64,000 nucleotides of DNA from WGMI01 sp041739275 (GTDB lineage Bacteria > Bacteroidota > Bacteroidia > Flavobacteriales > Schleiferiaceae): contig JBGSOF010000055.1 of the NCBI GenBank assembly GCA_041739275.1, forward strand, positions 18,507 to 82,506, given 5' to 3'. The notes below the pieces were generated by a model that was not told the origin of the DNA, made no database searches, and was given only the letters and a program-made list of their open reading frames with translations. Each line of letters starts with the position of its first letter. The stretch's first letter is position 1. The translations under genes were made by a program, and so were the position numbers. Shown one piece after another: positions 42,622 through 51,803 of this stretch.

Positions 42622-43634
42622 AGAAATACGCCCTTCCCCTTGTGTTGGTTATTCTGGCGGCCGCGGTTACCTGGTTGATTTTAAACCCTCCCAACGGAGG
42701 CGGGGTCTCAGACGAAGAAAGCGAGTACCGATTTGGCCTGGCAGATACGGCATCGATCGACAGTTTTTCGATCGCAGACAAAAACCCGCGAAAGGCTCTC
42801 CTGAAACGAGGCAAGCGCGGCTGGACCGTCGATGAAAGACCGGCTCGTGCCGATGCCGTCGAAGTGATGCTCGAAACCTTGGCGCGGATGGAAATGCGGA
42901 ACTTTCTTGCTCCAAGCGCTCAAAATGAAGCAATTAAAAGAATGGCAGTCTACGGAAAAGAGGTTGCCGTTTGGTCGAAGGGCAAAAAAGTCGCGCATTT
43001 CTTTGTCGGTACCGACACGCCGGACCAGGCGGCCACCTATATGATGAATGCTAAGGCTTCTCAAGTTTTTGCGGTTCACATACCCGGATTTAACGGCTTT
43101 TTGAGCACTCGTTTTATCACCGACCCGGTTCTTTGGAGAGATCGGCTGATGTTTGAACCTTTTGAGGGAAGTCTCCGCAAGCTTCGAATGGAATACCCCC
43201 GAGAGCCCGAAAAGAGTTTTGAGTTGATGCGCAAAGACTCGAAATGGACCATCGAAGGGTACACAGGCACACCGGACGAAGCACAAATCGAGGCCCTGAT
43301 CGCCGCGCTTCGCACCCTTCGCTTTGAAGGAGCCATCGTGGAACAAGACCCGATTTTTGCCCGCAAGGATAGCCTCTTGGCCAGCCCTCCGGTTTGGTTG
43401 CTCGAAATTGAAGATGAATCGGGTCGAAAGCAGTCGGTGCGCGGGTATGCCATCAAACCGCCCGAAGACACCTACGACAGCCAGGGCAATCCGCTTTTGG
43501 CAGACCCCGACCGAATGCATGGAATTTTGAGCGACGGTCAAATGGTGTTGCTCCAATATTTTGGTTTGCAGCGCGTGATGCTTTCTTCGGGCGATTTAAA
43601 ACTCAAAACGCAATCGGGAAGCCCTCAACCTTGA
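42618..43634 (+). CDS. DUF4340-like protein coupled to gldG
   Basis: A 338-residue protein with an N-terminal membrane anchor ('YALPLVLVILAAAVTWLIL') and a repeated extracytoplasmic domain like DUF4340: 'KRGKRGWTVDERPARADAVE' and, again, 'MRKDSKWTIEGYTGTPDEAQ'. Such proteins follow GldG-type ABC components in many bacteria, so it is probably a part of the same transporter. ATG 42618 overlaps the gldG stop (ATGA). Confidence 0.85.
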   Translation: MKKYALPLVLVILAAAVTWLILNPPNGGGVSDEESEYRFGLADTASIDSFSIADKNPRKALLKRGKRGWTVDERPARADAVEVMLETLARMEMRNFLAPSAQNEAIKRMAVYGKEVAVWSKGKKVAHFFVGTDTPDQAATYMMNAKASQVFAVHIPGFNGFLSTRFITDPVLWRDRLMFEPFEGSLRKLRMEYPREPEKSFELMRKDSKWTIEGYTGTPDEAQIEALIAALRTLRFEGAIVEQDPIFARKDSLLASPPVWLLEIEDESGRKQSVRGYAIKPPEDTYDSQGNPLLADPDRMHGILSDGQMVLLQYFGLQRVMLSSGDLKLKTQSGSPQP

Positions 43635-43643
43635 GCGTTCTTC

Positions 43644-43651
43644 TATCTTTG
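43644..43651 (+). promoter_or_regulatory. -7 element TATCTTTG for dnaN
   Basis: TATCTTTG matches the Bacteroidota -7 consensus and ends 29 bases before the dnaN ATG. It would allow dnaN its own transcription apart from the gldFG unit. No TTG at proper -33 distance. Confidence 0.45.
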
Positions 43652-43680
43652 GCAACTTCTGATCTCGTATTCCACCTTCC

Positions 43681-44802
43681 ATGAAATTCATCGTTTCAAG
43701 CGGAGCCTTGCTCAAGCAGCTCCAATTAGCGGGTTCGGTTATCCAATCGAATAACTCGCTGCCGATTCTCGACAATTTCTTGTTTCAGCTCTCCGGCGGA
43801 GTGCTCAAGATCACGGCGAGCGATCTCGAAAATGTGTTGACGACTTCTCTGCTCGTCGAAAGCGATTCAGATGGTGAAGCGTGCGTGCCTGCCCGGATCT
43901 TGCTCGACACCCTCAAGACCTTTCCCGAACAGCCGTTGACCTTTGTGTTTCAAGGGGCCTCGGGCGTCGAAATTGCTTCTGATTACGGCAAGTACGGGGT
44001 CAATTCTTTTTTGGCCGACGATTTTCCGAGGGTAGCTGAACTCGAAGATTCTTCGTCGACCCAAATGCCCGCGCACGTGCTTTTCTCGGCGATTCAAAAG
44101 ACCTTGTTCGCCGCGGGCAACGACGATCTCCGCCCCGTGATGTCCGGAGTGTTTTTCCAGATGAGTTCCGAGGGTTCGACCTTTGTAGCCACCGATGCCC
44201 ACAAATTGGTGCGCTATCGCAGAAATGATGTTCAAAGTTCTGAAACGGCCGAATTCATCATGCCCAAAAAGCCCTTGACCATTCTCAAGGGAGTGTTGCC
44301 TTCGGCTGAAGATTCTGTGGAATTGCACTTCAACCAACTGAATGCGCGCTTTAGCTTCGGCGGCTTTTCGCTCACTTGCCGACTGATCGATGGGCGTTAT
44401 CCCAACTACGAAGCGGTGATTCCCCGAGAAAACCCGAATCGATTGAGAATCGGACGGGCAGAATTTCTCGGCTCGGTTCGACGGGTCAGTTTGTTTTCGA
44501 ACAAAACGACCCATCAGGTTCGACTGCGCATGGCGGGGAGCGAGATTCAAGTTTCGGCCGAGGACCTCGACTTTTCGAACAAAGCCCATGAACGCCTCCA
44601 CTGCGACTACGCCGGTCAAGACCTCGAAATCGGTTTCAATTCTCGTTTTTTGACCGAGATGCTCTCGAATCTCGAAACCGAGTCGATTTCGATGGAGTTT
44701 TCTCAGCCCAATCGCGCGGGCCTGCTGTCGCCTGAAGGGGGCTTGGACGAGGGTGAAGAAGTCTTGATGCTGGTGATGCCGGTCTTGATCAACCAGGCGT
44801 GA
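43681..44802 (+). CDS. dnaN: DNA polymerase III beta sliding clamp
   Basis: Ring-shaped processivity clamp of 373 aa with three similar domains. 'MKFIVSSGALLKQLQLAGSV' at the N-terminus, 'LPILDNFLFQLSGGVLKITA', 'RPVMSGVFFQMS' and the C-terminal 'LMLVMPVLI' are typical. It is not beside dnaA here but follows the gldFG unit, an arrangement found in Flavobacteriia. Confidence 0.96.
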   Translation: MKFIVSSGALLKQLQLAGSVIQSNNSLPILDNFLFQLSGGVLKITASDLENVLTTSLLVESDSDGEACVPARILLDTLKTFPEQPLTFVFQGASGVEIASDYGKYGVNSFLADDFPRVAELEDSSSTQMPAHVLFSAIQKTLFAAGNDDLRPVMSGVFFQMSSEGSTFVATDAHKLVRYRRNDVQSSETAEFIMPKKPLTILKGVLPSAEDSVELHFNQLNARFSFGGFSLTCRLIDGRYPNYEAVIPRENPNRLRIGRAEFLGSVRRVSLFSNKTTHQVRLRMAGSEIQVSAEDLDFSNKAHERLHCDYAGQDLEIGFNSRFLTEMLSNLETESISMEFSQPNRAGLLSPEGGLDEGEEVLMLVMPVLINQA

Positions 44803-44832
44803 TTCGGCGATTCATCGCTTGAGGAATTCCCC

Positions 44833-45489
44833 ATGAATTTGCTGTTCATCGGAGATGTCCACGGCTGCTATTTTACCTTCAAAAAGCTGGTCGAAGAGCA
44901 GTGGAACCCCGAGCGCGACTTTTTGATTCAGCTCGGAGACCTGATCAACAAAGGGAGATACAGTGCCGAGGTATTGCGATTTGTCTGGGAGCTTCAGGCA
45001 GAATACCCTTATAACTGCTTTTTTTTAAAGGGAAACCACGAGTTTGCCTTCGCTCAAGGGATTCGCCAAAAAAATGCAAGTCCCGAAATAAGTCAAACGG
45101 CCGAGCAATTGCGAAGTGCCGACATGCCTCTGGCGAATGCGCTCAAATGGATCGACACCCTCCCGCTCAAATGGGAATCGCCCTATGTGCTCGCCACCCA
45201 CGCAGGCATTGCGAAGAACTGCGTCAAACCCTATGTCGAAACTGCCTTGAGGGGAGTCTTATTGAATCGAAGTCCGCTCAAGCCTCTTGAAAAAGTGCAG
45301 ATTATCGGCCACAATGTCGTAAAAGGCGAAAAAGCTTTGTTCAAAACTGCCGAAAACGCTTGGCACATCGATACGGGTGCCTGGATGGGAAAGAAGCTCA
45401 CCGCCCTGAGGCTCAGTTACAAAGGAAATTATCTCGACAGTTATTCCTCTGAAGTTGACCGAAGAGATTTACTCGCTTTTCGATTGTAA
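44833..45489 (+). CDS. metallophosphoesterase (PPP-type serine/threonine phosphatase-like)
   Basis: A 218-residue calcineurin-like phosphoesterase with the metal-binding series 'IGDVHGCYFTFKKL', 'LIQLGDLINKGRYS' and 'FLKGNHEFAF', and later histidines in 'LATHAGIA' and 'IIGHNVV'. This is the small bacterial PPP type that acts on phosphoproteins or dinucleoside polyphosphates. It follows dnaN by 30 bases and probably shares its transcript. Confidence 0.9.
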   Translation: MNLLFIGDVHGCYFTFKKLVEEQWNPERDFLIQLGDLINKGRYSAEVLRFVWELQAEYPYNCFFLKGNHEFAFAQGIRQKNASPEISQTAEQLRSADMPLANALKWIDTLPLKWESPYVLATHAGIAKNCVKPYVETALRGVLLNRSPLKPLEKVQIIGHNVVKGEKALFKTAENAWHIDTGAWMGKKLTALRLSYKGNYLDSYSSEVDRRDLLAFRL

Positions 45490-45518
45490 TAACTCGGATG
45501 AGAAAAATTAAAAATCGA

Positions 45519-45548
45519 TTGTCCTTTTTGTTCTGCGTTTTAATTTCG
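45519..45548 (+). promoter_or_regulatory. possible promoter of the OMP gene
   Basis: TTG at 45519-45521, 19 bases, then TAATTTCG (one mismatch to TAnnTTTG) at 45541-45548; 79 bases before the ATG at 45628. Confidence 0.4.
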
Positions 45549-45627
45549 CTCCGTCAACGGAGTTTGCTCTGTATACCGAGAATGCCGAAAATCGCAAGAG
45601 TAGGCGACCAATCAATCAACACATATC

Positions 45628-46191
45628 ATGTTTAAGAAAGCTATTTTGGCCTCCGCACTAATTTTCGGAGGTGCGTTTACAGCACAAGCGCAATTGCGCG
45701 TAGGAGCAGGACTGATGACCGGCCTCCCCATGGGCGACTTCGGTGATGCTGCGAGCTTCGGAATCGGAGGTGGAGTTTGGGCTGATTATTTTGTAACTGA
45801 CAACATCGCAGCCGGACTGAACATCGGCTTCTTGAGCTACGGTGCCAAAGAAGAAGTGGAAGGCTTCGACTACTCAACCACCATGATTCCGATCCTCTTA
45901 ACCGGCGACTGGCACTTTATGCCCGGCGAAACTTTCGATTTCTACGCAGGACTTGGTCTTGGTTTTAACATGACTACGACCAAAACTGAAATTGACTTTT
46001 TTGGTACTGTAACCGAAGCTGAGGCGAGCAACACCGCCTTCCAAATCGTTGTTCCAAGGGTCGGTGTCAATTATATGTTGTCTGACGCTTTGGGTCTCGA
46101 CTTCAATACGGGTTACTCACTTGTGATGATCGAAGATGGCAATGCCGACTACATCCCCTTGAACTTGGGCATTTTCTACGTTTTCGAATAA
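45628..46191 (+). CDS. outer-membrane beta-barrel protein
   Basis: A 187-residue small barrel protein with a signal peptide (1-21, ending 'TAQAQ'). Strands alternate: 'LRVGAGLMTGLPMGDFGDAA', 'GIGGGVWADYFVTDNIAAGL', 'FDFYAGLGLGFNMTTTKTEI' and a terminal strand ending 'IFYVFE' with a C-terminal aromatic residue. It is an OmpW/porin-family type OMP; function unknown. It has a private promoter candidate and a strong terminator, fitting a single-gene unit. Confidence 0.88.
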   Translation: MFKKAILASALIFGGAFTAQAQLRVGAGLMTGLPMGDFGDAASFGIGGGVWADYFVTDNIAAGLNIGFLSYGAKEEVEGFDYSTTMIPILLTGDWHFMPGETFDFYAGLGLGFNMTTTKTEIDFFGTVTEAEASNTAFQIVVPRVGVNYMLSDALGLDFNTGYSLVMIEDGNADYIPLNLGIFYVFE

Positions 46192-46216
46192 TCGAAAACC
46201 GAGCTTATTCTCAAAG

Positions 46217-46242
46217 TCCCGCTTCGGCGGGATTTTTTTTTT
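46217..46242 (+). terminator. intrinsic terminator with TTCG loop after the OMP gene
   Basis: TCCCGC-TTCG-GCGGGA followed by ten T, a very stable hairpin, 25 bases after the stop at 46191. Confidence 0.93.
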
Positions 46243-46293
46243 AAATCTGCCCATTCCGTAACTCGGGTAGCCACCCGCTCCAAGCCCCTCGCC

Positions 46294-46301
46294 TATCTTC
46301 G
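46294..46301 (+). promoter_or_regulatory. possible -7 element for pruA
   Basis: TATCTTCG is one base from TAnnTTTG and ends 28 bases before the pruA ATG at 46330. No -33 TTG. Confidence 0.3.
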
Positions 46302-46329
46302 AGCATCTGAATTGAAAAGTCATTTCCAC

Positions 46330-47955
46330 ATGTCGAACGCCTTTTTTCAAGTCCCCACTCCGGTAAACGAACCCGTAAAAGGCTATGCCCCCGGCAGCCC
46401 CGAGCGAGAGGAGATCGTCAAAATGTATCAATCGCTGGGCGAGCAGATGCTTGACTTGCCGATGTACATCGGCTCTGAAACAGTGCGAACGGGGAATAAA
46501 ATTGAAATTCGGGCTCCACATCAGCACGCCAAAGTGCTCGGGCATTTCCATCGCGGAGATCGTTCGCATGTGCACCAAGCGATTGATGCAGCGCTCGAAG
46601 CGAGAAAAAAATGGGCCAATACCCCCTGGCAAGACCGAGCGGCCATTTTTTTGAAAGCCGCAGATTTACTCTCGGGTCCGTACCGCTCCTTGATGAATGC
46701 CGCCACCATGTGGGGGCAGAGCAAAAATGTCCATCAAGCCGAGATTGACGCAGCCTGCGAACTCGCCGATTTCTGGAGGTTCAATGTGCAGTATATGACT
46801 GATTTATACCGCCAACAGCCCGGTTCTCAAGCCGGAATTTGGAACCGAATGGAATACCGTCCACTCGAAGGATTCGTGTTCGCCATCACGCCGTTCAACT
46901 TCACTTCGATTGCCGCCAATCTGCCGGGTGCGCCTGTATTGATGGGCAATGTAGCCGTCTGGAAGCCCGCCGACACTCAGATTTACTCCGCCGATATTGT
47001 GATGCGCATCTATCGCGAAGCCGGTCTGCCCGACGGGGTCATCAATCTCATTTATGTGGATGGACCTGAAGCGGGCGAAGTGGTGTTCGACCATCCCGAC
47101 TTTGCCGGCCTGCACTTTACCGGAAGCACCGGCGTGTTTAAACAGCTCTGGAAGACCATCGGGTCCAAAATTGATCGCTACAAAACCTACCCGAGAATCG
47201 TGGGCGAAACCGGGGGCAAAGACTTTGTCGTCGCGCACCCGAGTTCAGACCCTCTTGCCGTGGCCACTGCACTTTCTCGAGGGGCCTTCGAATACCAAGG
47301 TCAAAAGTGCTCGGCCGCTTCTCGGGCGTACCTGCCCGAAAGCTTGTGGAGTGCGATTGAAGACCGGCTCAAAGCCGATTTGTCTTCCTTCAAAATGGGC
47401 GATCCGGGCGATTTGAGCAATTTTGTGAATGCCGTGATCGACGAGCGCGCTTTTGACAAGATCTGCGGTTATATCGAATACGCCAAGAACAGCCCCGAAG
47501 CCGAGATTGTCTCAGGGGGAGTTTGCGACAAGAGCCGCGGCTGGTTCATACAACCCACCGTGGTCAAAACGACCAACCCACACTTTAAGAGCATGGTCGA
47601 AGAAATCTTCGGCCCCGTATTGACGATCTACGTTTATCCAGACGCGAACTGGAAAGAGGTGCTCACCTTGATCGATCAGACCTCGGAATACGCCTTGACC
47701 GGGGCTGTTTTTTCTCGCGATCGCTACGCTGCGCTCGAAGCCGTCGACGCACTCCAAAATGCGGCGGGCAACTTCTACATCAACGACAAACCTACCGGAG
47801 CCGTGGTGGGTCAACAGCCCTTCGGGGGTGCGCGGGGTTCCGGAACCAACGACAAAGCGGGTTCAATGATGAATCTCTTGCGCTGGGTTTCGGCCCGGAC
47901 GATTAAAGAAACCCTCGTTCCGCCGACCGACTTCCGCTATCCGTTTTTAGGATAA
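46330..47955 (+). CDS. pruA: L-glutamate gamma-semialdehyde dehydrogenase (P5C dehydrogenase)
   Basis: Second step of proline breakdown: oxidises glutamate semialdehyde to glutamate with NAD+. 541 aa of the aldehyde dehydrogenase fold: 'FNVQYMTDLYRQQPGSQAGI' near the front, 'FAITPFNFTSIAANLPGAPV', the general base in 'IVGETGGKDFVVAHPSS' and catalytic cysteine in 'FEYQGQKCSAASRAYLPES'. These are the single-domain eukaryote-like P5CDH features found in Bacteroidota. ATG 46330 is used; an upstream TTG at 46312 lacks family sequence. Proline dehydrogenase is not in the window. The 3' end overlaps rsmG by nine bases. Confidence 0.95.
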   Translation: MSNAFFQVPTPVNEPVKGYAPGSPEREEIVKMYQSLGEQMLDLPMYIGSETVRTGNKIEIRAPHQHAKVLGHFHRGDRSHVHQAIDAALEARKKWANTPWQDRAAIFLKAADLLSGPYRSLMNAATMWGQSKNVHQAEIDAACELADFWRFNVQYMTDLYRQQPGSQAGIWNRMEYRPLEGFVFAITPFNFTSIAANLPGAPVLMGNVAVWKPADTQIYSADIVMRIYREAGLPDGVINLIYVDGPEAGEVVFDHPDFAGLHFTGSTGVFKQLWKTIGSKIDRYKTYPRIVGETGGKDFVVAHPSSDPLAVATALSRGAFEYQGQKCSAASRAYLPESLWSAIEDRLKADLSSFKMGDPGDLSNFVNAVIDERAFDKICGYIEYAKNSPEAEIVSGGVCDKSRGWFIQPTVVKTTNPHFKSMVEEIFGPVLTIYVYPDANWKEVLTLIDQTSEYALTGAVFSRDRYAALEAVDALQNAAGNFYINDKPTGAVVGQQPFGGARGSGTNDKAGSMMNLLRWVSARTIKETLVPPTDFRYPFLG

Positions 47956-48654
47956 ACTGCCGGGCCCTTCGGCTCGAGGACGAAAAACCCCGGCCGATTT
48001 AATCGACGCGGGCTTGGTGAGGTGAACCAATTGCTTGGTTTCGAAGAAAGGTTGATCGAAAATTCGATCGAGCTTGTACACCGTCGACTTCCATTGAACT
48101 TCGGCCAACTCTTCGCGCAAATCGCCTCCTTTGAGCGCCAGCACTCCGTTTTCGAGATCGTTGCGGTGCGAACCGCTCATCTTGTTTTGAATCCAGGGCA
48201 AAAATTCGCTCAAACGAGTCACGGCCCGGCTGATGACAAAGTCAAATGGCGCTTCGGCCGATTCGGCACGCCTCTGAAAAGCCTGCACATTGCCCAGCTC
48301 AGTGCGCTCGATTAAATCTTGAACCACGCGAATCTTTTTGCCGATCGAATCGACCAAGACGAATCGGACATCGGGAAAGACACAGGCCAAGGGCAGACCG
48401 GGCAATCCGCCACCCGTCCCGACATCGAGAATGCGCGTTCCGGGAACAAAGGCCACGAGCTTGGCAATCGAGAGCGAATGCAAAAGATGGTGAACCACAA
48501 AGTGCTCCTCGTCTTTTCTCGAGATCAAATTGACGTGCTGATTCCACTCCAAAAGCCCTTCTGAAAATATACGCAGGCGATCCAGAGCCCGGGCGTCGAG
48601 ATTCGGAAAAGCCTGAAGAACCGCACCGAGATCGATCTGAGGATTTGAACTCAC
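47947..48654 (-). CDS. rsmG: 16S rRNA (guanine-527-N7)-methyltransferase
   Basis: Methylates G527 of 16S rRNA. 235 aa with 'WNQHVNLISRKDEEHFVVHH' (the N-terminal block), the SAM motif 'ILDVGTGGGLPGLPLAC' and 'FVISRAVTRLSEFLPWI'. GTG at 48654 overlaps the glycosyltransferase stop as GTGA; the longer frame upstream is a shadow of that gene. Loss of this enzyme gives low-level streptomycin resistance in other bacteria. Confidence 0.94.
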   Translation of the reverse strand: MSSNPQIDLGAVLQAFPNLDARALDRLRIFSEGLLEWNQHVNLISRKDEEHFVVHHLLHSLSIAKLVAFVPGTRILDVGTGGGLPGLPLACVFPDVRFVLVDSIGKKIRVVQDLIERTELGNVQAFQRRAESAEAPFDFVISRAVTRLSEFLPWIQNKMSGSHRNDLENGVLALKGGDLREELAEVQWKSTVYKLDRIFDQPFFETKQLVHLTKPASIKSAGVFRPRAEGPGSLS

Positions 48655-49793
48655 CAGTATTTGAGTTTTGGGCCAAACCGATTGGCAATGAGCAAGAATG
48701 ACTGACTGAAAACGATAAATGGCTCGGCCAAAGGCAAGGCCCAAGCCGGTCTAGGGGTGCCGAGCCTCTTGCCCGCGGCAAAAGTCAAAAGAGTCATCCC
48801 CAAGGTTCGGGCTAAAATCGCAGCTGCGGAAATCGGCGTTCCGAACCAAATCGTCGCGGGAATCAAAGCGTAGATCAACAGGCTCGAAAGCCCCCAAAAA
48901 CCCAATGCGTTTCGATGAAGTGCTCGATAGCGAGGCGCGGCGAGCAAATGCCTCTTCTTTTGATGTAACCAGGCCTTGAGAGTGTAGGGCGGCTCTGAAA
49001 AAACAATGGCCTTGGGATCGAGCAATACGCGGTGATTCCTGTTGGTTGCCACTTTAGAGACGAAGAGATCGTCGTCGGACGAAATCACATCCATGTGGGT
49101 GCTGAAGCCTTTATTATTCATAAACAGCTCTTTGCGATAGGCCAAATTCCGACCCACCCCCATATACGGTTTGCCGAGAGCCGACCACGAGCCATAATGC
49201 AGAGCCGTAAAAAGGGCATCAAAGGCTGAGAGCCACGAAATCCATGAACGCGAAGTGCGATAAGGGCCATAGCCCAGGACGAGCTCAATGGGTTCCGAAA
49301 GCGCGGCGTCCATGCGCCTGAGCCATTCTTTAGATTCGGGCACACAGTCGGCATCGGTCAAAACGAGTCGATCGTATTTGGCGGCTTTAATCCCGAGGGT
49401 TAGCGCGAAATTCTTGCCAAACCAAAAGCGATCCGTGTCTTTGAGATCCACCATTTTTATCCGCGCGTCCTGCAAAGCTGCGGCTTCGATGAGCTCTCGG
49501 CTTTCGTCGAAGCTCCGGTCGTTGACCACCACCCACTCAAAATGGGGATGGTCTTGTTCGAGCCAGAGCGGCAAATTCTTTTTCAGATTCTCGGCCTCGT
49601 TTCGAGCACAAACTACAACACTCAGAGGCTTAGGTTTTTCCGTATTCAAATCTGAGCCTTGACCGATCGAAAAAAAACGGCGGAACACCCATAGAGCATA
49701 TACCGCCTGTAGCCCGATCAGCGCCAAGACGACTCCATCAAAAACGGATAAAACACCCAGGCTGCTGCTCAAAACGGGCACAAAAGTAGCCAA
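48651..49793 (-). CDS. membrane-anchored family 2 glycosyltransferase
   Basis: A 380-residue GT2 enzyme: N-terminal helix (16-36), GT-A domain with 'LSVVVCARNEAENLKKNLPL', 'FEWVVVNDRSFDESRELIE' and the metal-binding 'LVLTDADCVPESKEWL', acceptor motif 'ISSDDDLFVSKVA' and 'QKKRHLL' (Q/RXXRW-like), and two to three helices at the C-terminus. It likely makes a surface polysaccharide or glycolipid. It is coupled to rsmG by a GTGA overlap, and faces tgt divergently at 38 bases. Confidence 0.9.
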   Translation of the reverse strand: MATFVPVLSSSLGVLSVFDGVVLALIGLQAVYALWVFRRFFSIGQGSDLNTEKPKPLSVVVCARNEAENLKKNLPLWLEQDHPHFEWVVVNDRSFDESRELIEAAALQDARIKMVDLKDTDRFWFGKNFALTLGIKAAKYDRLVLTDADCVPESKEWLRRMDAALSEPIELVLGYGPYRTSRSWISWLSAFDALFTALHYGSWSALGKPYMGVGRNLAYRKELFMNNKGFSTHMDVISSDDDLFVSKVATNRNHRVLLDPKAIVFSEPPYTLKAWLHQKKRHLLAAPRYRALHRNALGFWGLSSLLIYALIPATIWFGTPISAAAILARTLGMTLLTFAAGKRLGTPRPAWALPLAEPFIVFSQSFLLIANRFGPKLKYW

Positions 49794-49805
49794 AAGAGCC
49801 GCGTC

Positions 49806-49813
49806 TATCTTTG
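49806..49813 (+). promoter_or_regulatory. -7 element TATCTTTG for tgt
   Basis: TATCTTTG, exact to TAnnTTTG, ends 18 bases before the tgt ATG at 49832; identical to the octamer before dnaN. No -33 TTG is seen. Confidence 0.45.
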
Positions 49814-49831
49814 CGAGATTACGCTCACTTT

Positions 49832-50965
49832 ATGCGCTTCGAACTTCAAACGACCGAACCCGGTGGCAAGGCCCGCGCCGGGGTGATCTCGACAGGTCAT
49901 GGAGAAATTCTCACCCCCATCTTTATGCCCGTCGGTACGCAAGGCACGGTCAAAACCGTTCACCAGCGCGAACTGCGAGACGAAGTGCACGCTCAAATTA
50001 TTTTGGGAAACACCTATCACCTCTATTTGCGGCCGGGGGTGGACATTTTAAAAGCAGCGGGAGGACTCCACCGATTTATGGGCTGGGATCGACCGATTCT
50101 GACCGATAGCGGTGGTTATCAAATCTTTTCGCTCTCTGACCAGCGCAAACTCAGCGAACAAGGGGCCAAGTTCAAATCGCACATCGACGGGTCCGCACAC
50201 TTTTTTAGTCCGGAGTCTGTCGTAGACATCCAACGCGCCATCGGGGCAGACATCATCATGGCCTTTGACGAATGCCCGCCCTATCCGGCCGAACGAGCTT
50301 ATCTGGAACAGTCGATGGAACGGACGCATCGCTGGCTCGATCGATGCCTTGCGCACATGGGCGAAACCGAGCCGCTCTATGGTTTTGAGCAGAGTCTGTT
50401 TCCGATTTGTCAAGGCGGTATCGAAGGCGATTTGCGCGCGCGCTCGGCGGAATACATCGCTTCGAAAAATGCCGACGGCCTTGCGATTGGCGGATTGAGC
50501 GTAGGCGAACCCGCTGAAGAAATGTACAAAATGGTCGATTTGGTCTGTGCCCTTCTGCCTACAAATCGCCCGCGCTATTTAATGGGCGTAGGCACTCCGG
50601 TCAACTTGCTCGAGAACATTGCCTTGGGCATCGATATGTTCGATTGTGTGATGCCCACTCGAAACGGAAGGAACGGCATGCTCTTTACGATGGAGGGAAT
50701 CATCAACATTCGAAATCGCTGCTGGGCCGACGATTTTAGCCCGCTCGACCCCGCAGGAACCTCGTTTGTAGACCGAGAATACAGCAAGGCCTATTTAAGG
50801 CACCTTTTTGTGACGGATGAAGCTTTGGGTCGACAAATCGCTTCTCTGCACAATTTGGCGTTTTATCTTGAACTCACGCGTCAAGCGCGCGAAAAGATCC
50901 TCGAAGGTGTATTTGCGTCCTGGAAGAACGCGCTCATCCCAAAATTAGAACAGAGGCTTGGTTGA
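49832..50965 (+). CDS. tgt: queuine/preQ1 tRNA-guanine transglycosylase
   Basis: Swaps guanine-34 of GUN tRNAs for preQ1 in queuosine synthesis. 377 aa TIM barrel with 'FMPVGTQGTVKTVHQREL', 'ILTDSGGYQIFSL' (active-site aspartate), 'IMAFDECPPYPAER' and 'FDCVMPTRNGRNGMLFT' (nucleophile Asp), followed by the zinc site 'RNRCWADDFSPLD...RHLF'. The last part deviates: the usual CxCxxC arrangement is only partly visible, with a single Cys here. ATG 49832 is preferred to a TTG at 49811. Confidence 0.93.
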   Translation: MRFELQTTEPGGKARAGVISTGHGEILTPIFMPVGTQGTVKTVHQRELRDEVHAQIILGNTYHLYLRPGVDILKAAGGLHRFMGWDRPILTDSGGYQIFSLSDQRKLSEQGAKFKSHIDGSAHFFSPESVVDIQRAIGADIIMAFDECPPYPAERAYLEQSMERTHRWLDRCLAHMGETEPLYGFEQSLFPICQGGIEGDLRARSAEYIASKNADGLAIGGLSVGEPAEEMYKMVDLVCALLPTNRPRYLMGVGTPVNLLENIALGIDMFDCVMPTRNGRNGMLFTMEGIINIRNRCWADDFSPLDPAGTSFVDREYSKAYLRHLFVTDEALGRQIASLHNLAFYLELTRQAREKILEGVFASWKNALIPKLEQRLG

Positions 50966-51023
50966 TTTCCTGTATAAAACTCAGCCGGAAATGCAAAACG
51001 CGGTTTAGAATCATTCCCATTTT

Positions 51024-51731
51024 CTATTCATCTTTTCCATCAGAGATGAATAGTTCAAAGCCATATTTAGGCGAGATCAAAATGATCTTCTTCTGCTGAC
51101 GCTTGGCAAAGGATATTTTCAAATTCTTCTCCAAAAACTCTTCAGATTCTCGCTTTACAACAGTCTGATTCTCCTCATTGCAGTCTTCGAATTCTTTGAT
51201 TACAGAGATCAAACCGCTGCTCAGATTGAAATCAACTTCGATTGAACTTTCACAGGATTTGCTGAAATAGTCGGAATACTCAATCAAGTAAAAGTCGTCA
51301 TTCTCAAATCGATAGGATTCAGATTTACTCCACTTCCAAGCACTGCCTCCCTCTTGCGCAAGCGTCAATTTTCGGTCGATTATTTGGATGCCCGAATAAG
51401 GGTCGCCCATCATTCCCCCGTCTCGGCTGCCGTACAAAGCTTGATCTGATTGTTTCCAATTTTGCCATTGTCCGAAGCTCAAGCGATACACCACGACAGT
51501 TCGTGGAACGCCTGTATCGGAAGTATCAGCGTGCATATTGTACACCACCGCCAATTCATCTCCAGGCAGTCCGTCTAAATCGCCCATTGCGGAATCGATC
51601 AGCGCATGTCCTTTTGGAATCGGGATGGTCTGGCCGCTTGTTGCGAATGCTGAAATAGAACAAAGTGCCAAAACGCAGATTTCACAGCGGTATACCCATC
51701 GAGAGAGCCCCATTCCTGGCTTGGAATTCAT
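51024..51731 (-). CDS. exported hypothetical protein in a low-GC patch
   Basis: A 235-residue protein with a hydrophobic N-terminal segment after a basic stretch ('VLALCSISAFATSGQT'), read as a signal peptide. 'MGDLDGLPGDELAVVYNM' looks like an FG-GAP-type calcium loop. The rest is polar, with Cys residues in 'SKSCESSIEVDF' and 'FEDCNEENQ'. No family recognised. Its base composition is lower in GC than its neighbours, as in the next gene. ATG 51731 is chosen; ATG 51713 is also possible. Confidence 0.65.
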   Translation of the reverse strand: MNSKPGMGLSRWVYRCEICVLALCSISAFATSGQTIPIPKGHALIDSAMGDLDGLPGDELAVVYNMHADTSDTGVPRTVVVYRLSFGQWQNWKQSDQALYGSRDGGMMGDPYSGIQIIDRKLTLAQEGGSAWKWSKSESYRFENDDFYLIEYSDYFSKSCESSIEVDFNLSSGLISVIKEFEDCNEENQTVVKRESEEFLEKNLKISFAKRQQKKIILISPKYGFELFISDGKDE

Positions 51732-51803
51732 TTTGCGCGAATTTCGATTCAAAGTGGATATTAATTGACGGTTTAAATAAACTTTGTGGTGAAATAGAAG
51801 GGA

